This document shows positions 5,801 through 6,882 of a DNA stretch of 6,882 nucleotides, piece by piece. How positions within the stretch are numbered: the first letter of the stretch is position 1; every line of letters starts with the position of its first letter. Origin of the DNA: Prevotellaceae bacterium UBA7028 (GTDB lineage: Bacteria > Bacteroidota > Bacteroidia > Bacteroidales > Bacteroidaceae); the NCBI GenBank assembly GCA_002494215.1, contig DLBF01000011.1:1-6882 (forward strand). Direction: 5' to 3'. The translations under genes and the position numbers were made by a program. The notes below the pieces were generated by a model. The model saw only the letters and a program-made list of their open reading frames with translations. It was not told where the DNA came from and made no database searches.

Positions 5801-6882
5801 TGACTACTGGGTAACGACTACTGAGCAGGACATAGAAGATGCTAAGGCTTATATGCATCGCTATCCCAAGGCTCCCAGCATCTGTTTCATCGATGACCGC
5901 ATCAAGGCATCACCTTCAAGCTCAGACGGTCCCTTCGAAGGCAAACCACAAGGCGCTACTCGTGTTAATTATGATAGCGAGGTGTCTATCGGTTATGCCG
6001 ATGTGGGACAGTGGAGCGATTTTGTGAATGACTACCAGACCAACGGTTACTATTATGCATTATCTTCCGGTACCTATACGATAAACGGATCTGGCGCAAT
6101 CGGCTTCAAGGTTTATGACAAGGATGGTAAGCTTGTTTATCTTACCGACAAGAAGAAGTTCTCTTTCCCATCGAATGTTAAGACGAAAGTACAGGATGGA
6201 TTTACTATTGTAGCCTGTGAGGCTAACGGCTATGAAGTCCTTGTTCCTTATGGTCCTGCCATGTATCGTGGCGAGATGACGGCTTATTATGAAGGTGATC
6301 CCACTCCTCATACCTTATATTATTATGGTACGGGAACAGCAGGCAAGAGCGAAATGAATCCCCTTCCCGCCAATTCTATTGCATACATTAAACCTGACCA
6401 GGCTGATAAGAAGCAACCGACACCTGAGTTGCTGACCAATGGTAATGTGGTAAGTGGCGAGGGTATTGCACAATCTCTTGTAATAGATGGTGACAAATCC
6501 TTCTATATTCCCACCGAGTTTACGGCTACCAGCCTCTCCTTTAGTAAGAGTGGCGAAGGTTATCAGGCACTCCGTCTGCCTTTCCAGGTAAAAGAGGGAT
6601 TTGTCGGTACTATCACTAATTATCAGCTTGATAACACGGTAGAGAGTATTGATGCAGGTTCGCCCGTTGTCACCGAAGGTAAGGTTAGTCTAACTGCCAA
6701 TGATGTGGTGGTGAATGCCGGCACTTATGCCCAGACACAATTTGGTTATGCGCTTGCTCCAGACGGTATCTCATTCCTCTATGCTGAGAATTTCTCTCCC
6801 TTCACATACGTTTGGGATGATAGTGAAACAACAGCTATTGGATCAATTCATAATTCACAATTCACAATTCATAATGAAGAGG
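2829..6882 (+). CDS. Secreted M60-family metallopeptidase with three beta-trefoil-like modules (3' end outside window)
   Basis: Open without a stop for 1351 codons to the window edge. The start at 2829 gives a compact type I signal peptide (MKAKSLITLLLLQLLG..., cleavage near A22) with no lipobox Cys; ATG 2805 is an in-frame alternative adding MCLKKITT. The mature protein has three beta-trefoil or ricin-like modules (about 25-182, 183-341 and 342-478) with W172, Q232-V-W234 and Q385-Y-W387. A helical, Ala/Leu/Glu-rich linker follows (about 479-557), then the M60 region (about 565-1015). Its zinc site is H830-E-I-G-H834 with E847 in GATEVSNN, fitting the M60 gluzincin pattern HExxH...E; H830, H834 and E847 should bind zinc and E831 should be the catalytic base. 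Beta-rich domains follow (1015-1335), including a segment near 1219-1260 resembling modules that precede secretion domains in Prevotella proteins. Known M60 members cut mucin-type glycoproteins; that substrate is inferred here. A heptamer repeat is translated at 1339-1349. Confidence 0.9.
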   Translation, partial: MKAKSLITLLLLQLLGMYTMQAQGQEWKGKILSIGESVTTLQTDKWYVLYNSSTSSYAKEEAENTLVATTTDPNGLDASTGAAYLVQLEAAGTQNKYYLKTGLGNYYANVTSSNPNVTSATLASKYAYTIAKFNTEGHWCLKNSSSSYFLQSKNGGLYGAASRGNTNGDCDWAFREVTVTSMSDLSGKDYVNFILASKNIVRFTNRRNTNVRLADDGTNTVGAAKNDNTLAQVWLLTKSGSGYTLRNANTGRFLNDDDNFRSPSTTANTIYIQFSPNNGTNGDYINLSENAEFSGNVCLNLGNNGTDLFKWACQGDQGSDWSIALVENYTIKEVEDNLLALGGLSEPVPGKYYRIKNVGKSVYMNENIGASVLTCEGKDADKLSQYWTLVQTSNGRYNLQNVCTQRYIVQQNGALSKQYTTSTSNTNTFSIQRTNDATSLTYYILDYGSTGLHCDASNVVVGWSSNATNSVWGFEEANLDEAFIEAGRAQLNIYNDLTKNLSTYKAALANLFKDKACTELKDEIQALSDEALAENEVYKTLNADMKAMVLKVKNDTWQSYTSSSGYTREGFEKFFRVRDDYQVYSHYQQMAGNSYAGMSYSFGKLSGPTGIVGKAGDIIYIYVDENPSSDCTLQAEVVIDSDSPGDHQTGTTTNLQAGLNTVLLSAPSTVYIFYQLNNPNKYLANYPAAKIHIEGGEVQGYFDYTRGMTNQDWTLLYEKMLNKSDIVNLKCDRVVFSMVGSLVKNAIGRTGEVEGLMRIWNNFIECEEDLMGFKEDLQGRFRNIWNAFSVTHGHMYATTYGTYYSNGTISTVMDYNQLTTSGGAIWGPSHEIGHNHQACLNIVGATEVSNNLFSNVNVFLHGISTTRGTKVTDTLDDFAREKGWFGMNIWEQTRFYFQLYLYFHAQGHKPDFYPTLFKMLRKDPIRKRSTTYDSSLANDEGIVGGYISYGKEDYLHMAKKMCDAAQLDLSEFFEVNGMFVPYEKFYVSDYGDYWVTTTEQDIEDAKAYMHRYPKAPSICFIDDRIKASPSSSDGPFEGKPQGATRVNYDSEVSIGYADVGQWSDFVNDYQTNGYYYALSSGTYTINGSGAIGFKVYDKDGKLVYLTDKKKFSFPSNVKTKVQDGFTIVACEANGYEVLVPYGPAMYRGEMTAYYEGDPTPHTLYYYGTGTAGKSEMNPLPANSIAYIKPDQADKKQPTPELLTNGNVVSGEGIAQSLVIDGDKSFYIPTEFTATSLSFSKSGEGYQALRLPFQVKEGFVGTITNYQLDNTVESIDAGSPVVTEGKVSLTANDVVVNAGTYAQTQFGYALAPDGISFLYAENFSPFTYVWDDSETTAIGSIHNSQFTIHNEE
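6844..6875. repeat. Heptamer repeat array translated in frame inside the M60 peptidase
   Basis: The array reads CAATT, CATAATT, CACAATT, CACAATT, CATAAT, the reverse-complement form of the AATTRTG arrays near the HD gene. It is read in frame as SIHNSQFTIHN (residues 1339-1349). The second full unit carries C at 6858; a T there, as in CATAATT, would create TAA in the reading frame. It lies where a linker to a C-terminal sorting domain would be expected. Confidence 0.85.

Noticed and set aside
3289..5858. Several 60-190 codon frames on both strands (for example 3289-3591, 3909-4302, 4644-5210, 5313-5858)
   Set aside because: All lie inside the uninterrupted M60 frame, which carries a signal peptide, QxW modules and HEIGH zinc site. 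They are shadows in other frames.
6876..6882. Frameshift or pseudogene at the end of the M60 gene caused by the repeat
   Set aside because: The frame passes cleanly through the array and on to the last base. The open end is due to the window edge; nothing shows it is broken.

Overview
The window looks like a chromosomal segment from a Bacteroidales bacterium, most likely Prevotella or a close relative. Three things point there: TAnnTTTG-type promoter elements (TATCTTTG, TATTTTTG), starts mostly preceded by A-rich sequence rather than Shine-Dalgarno motifs, and a large secreted multi-domain protein of a kind common in gut Prevotella. The genus is an inference; no marker gene fixes it.

Layout. 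Positions 1-183 (minus strand) hold the first 61 codons of glutamyl-tRNA synthetase (gltX). Positions 184-496 are a divergent intergenic region holding both promoters, several arrays of a 7-bp unit (AATTRTG, or CAYAATT on the other strand), a near-perfect 26-bp inverted repeat and a GC-richer 72-bp core between two arrays. Positions 497-2560 (plus) encode a complete 687-residue membrane HD phosphohydrolase of the PgpH/YqfF type, the family that includes c-di-AMP phosphodiesterases. Positions 2561-2828 hold a third promoter and a roughly 180-nt leader with potential stems and a short upstream ORF. From 2829 to the window end (plus) runs an open frame of 1351 codons, cut by the window edge. It encodes a secreted M60-family metallopeptidase with a signal peptide, three beta-trefoil-like (QxW) modules, a helical linker, the HEIGH...E zinc site and C-terminal beta domains.

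The first two genes are housekeeping or signalling: tRNA charging and turnover of a cyclic dinucleotide. The third is accessory and probably acts on host or dietary glycoproteins outside the cell. Nothing ties the third functionally to the first two; it has its own promoter and leader.

The most unusual signal is the heptamer repeat. It supplies the gltX start codon, fills the leader of the HD gene and ends 10 bases before that gene's start. It reappears in frame inside the C-terminal part of the M60 protein, where one unit carries the variant base that avoids a TAA stop.
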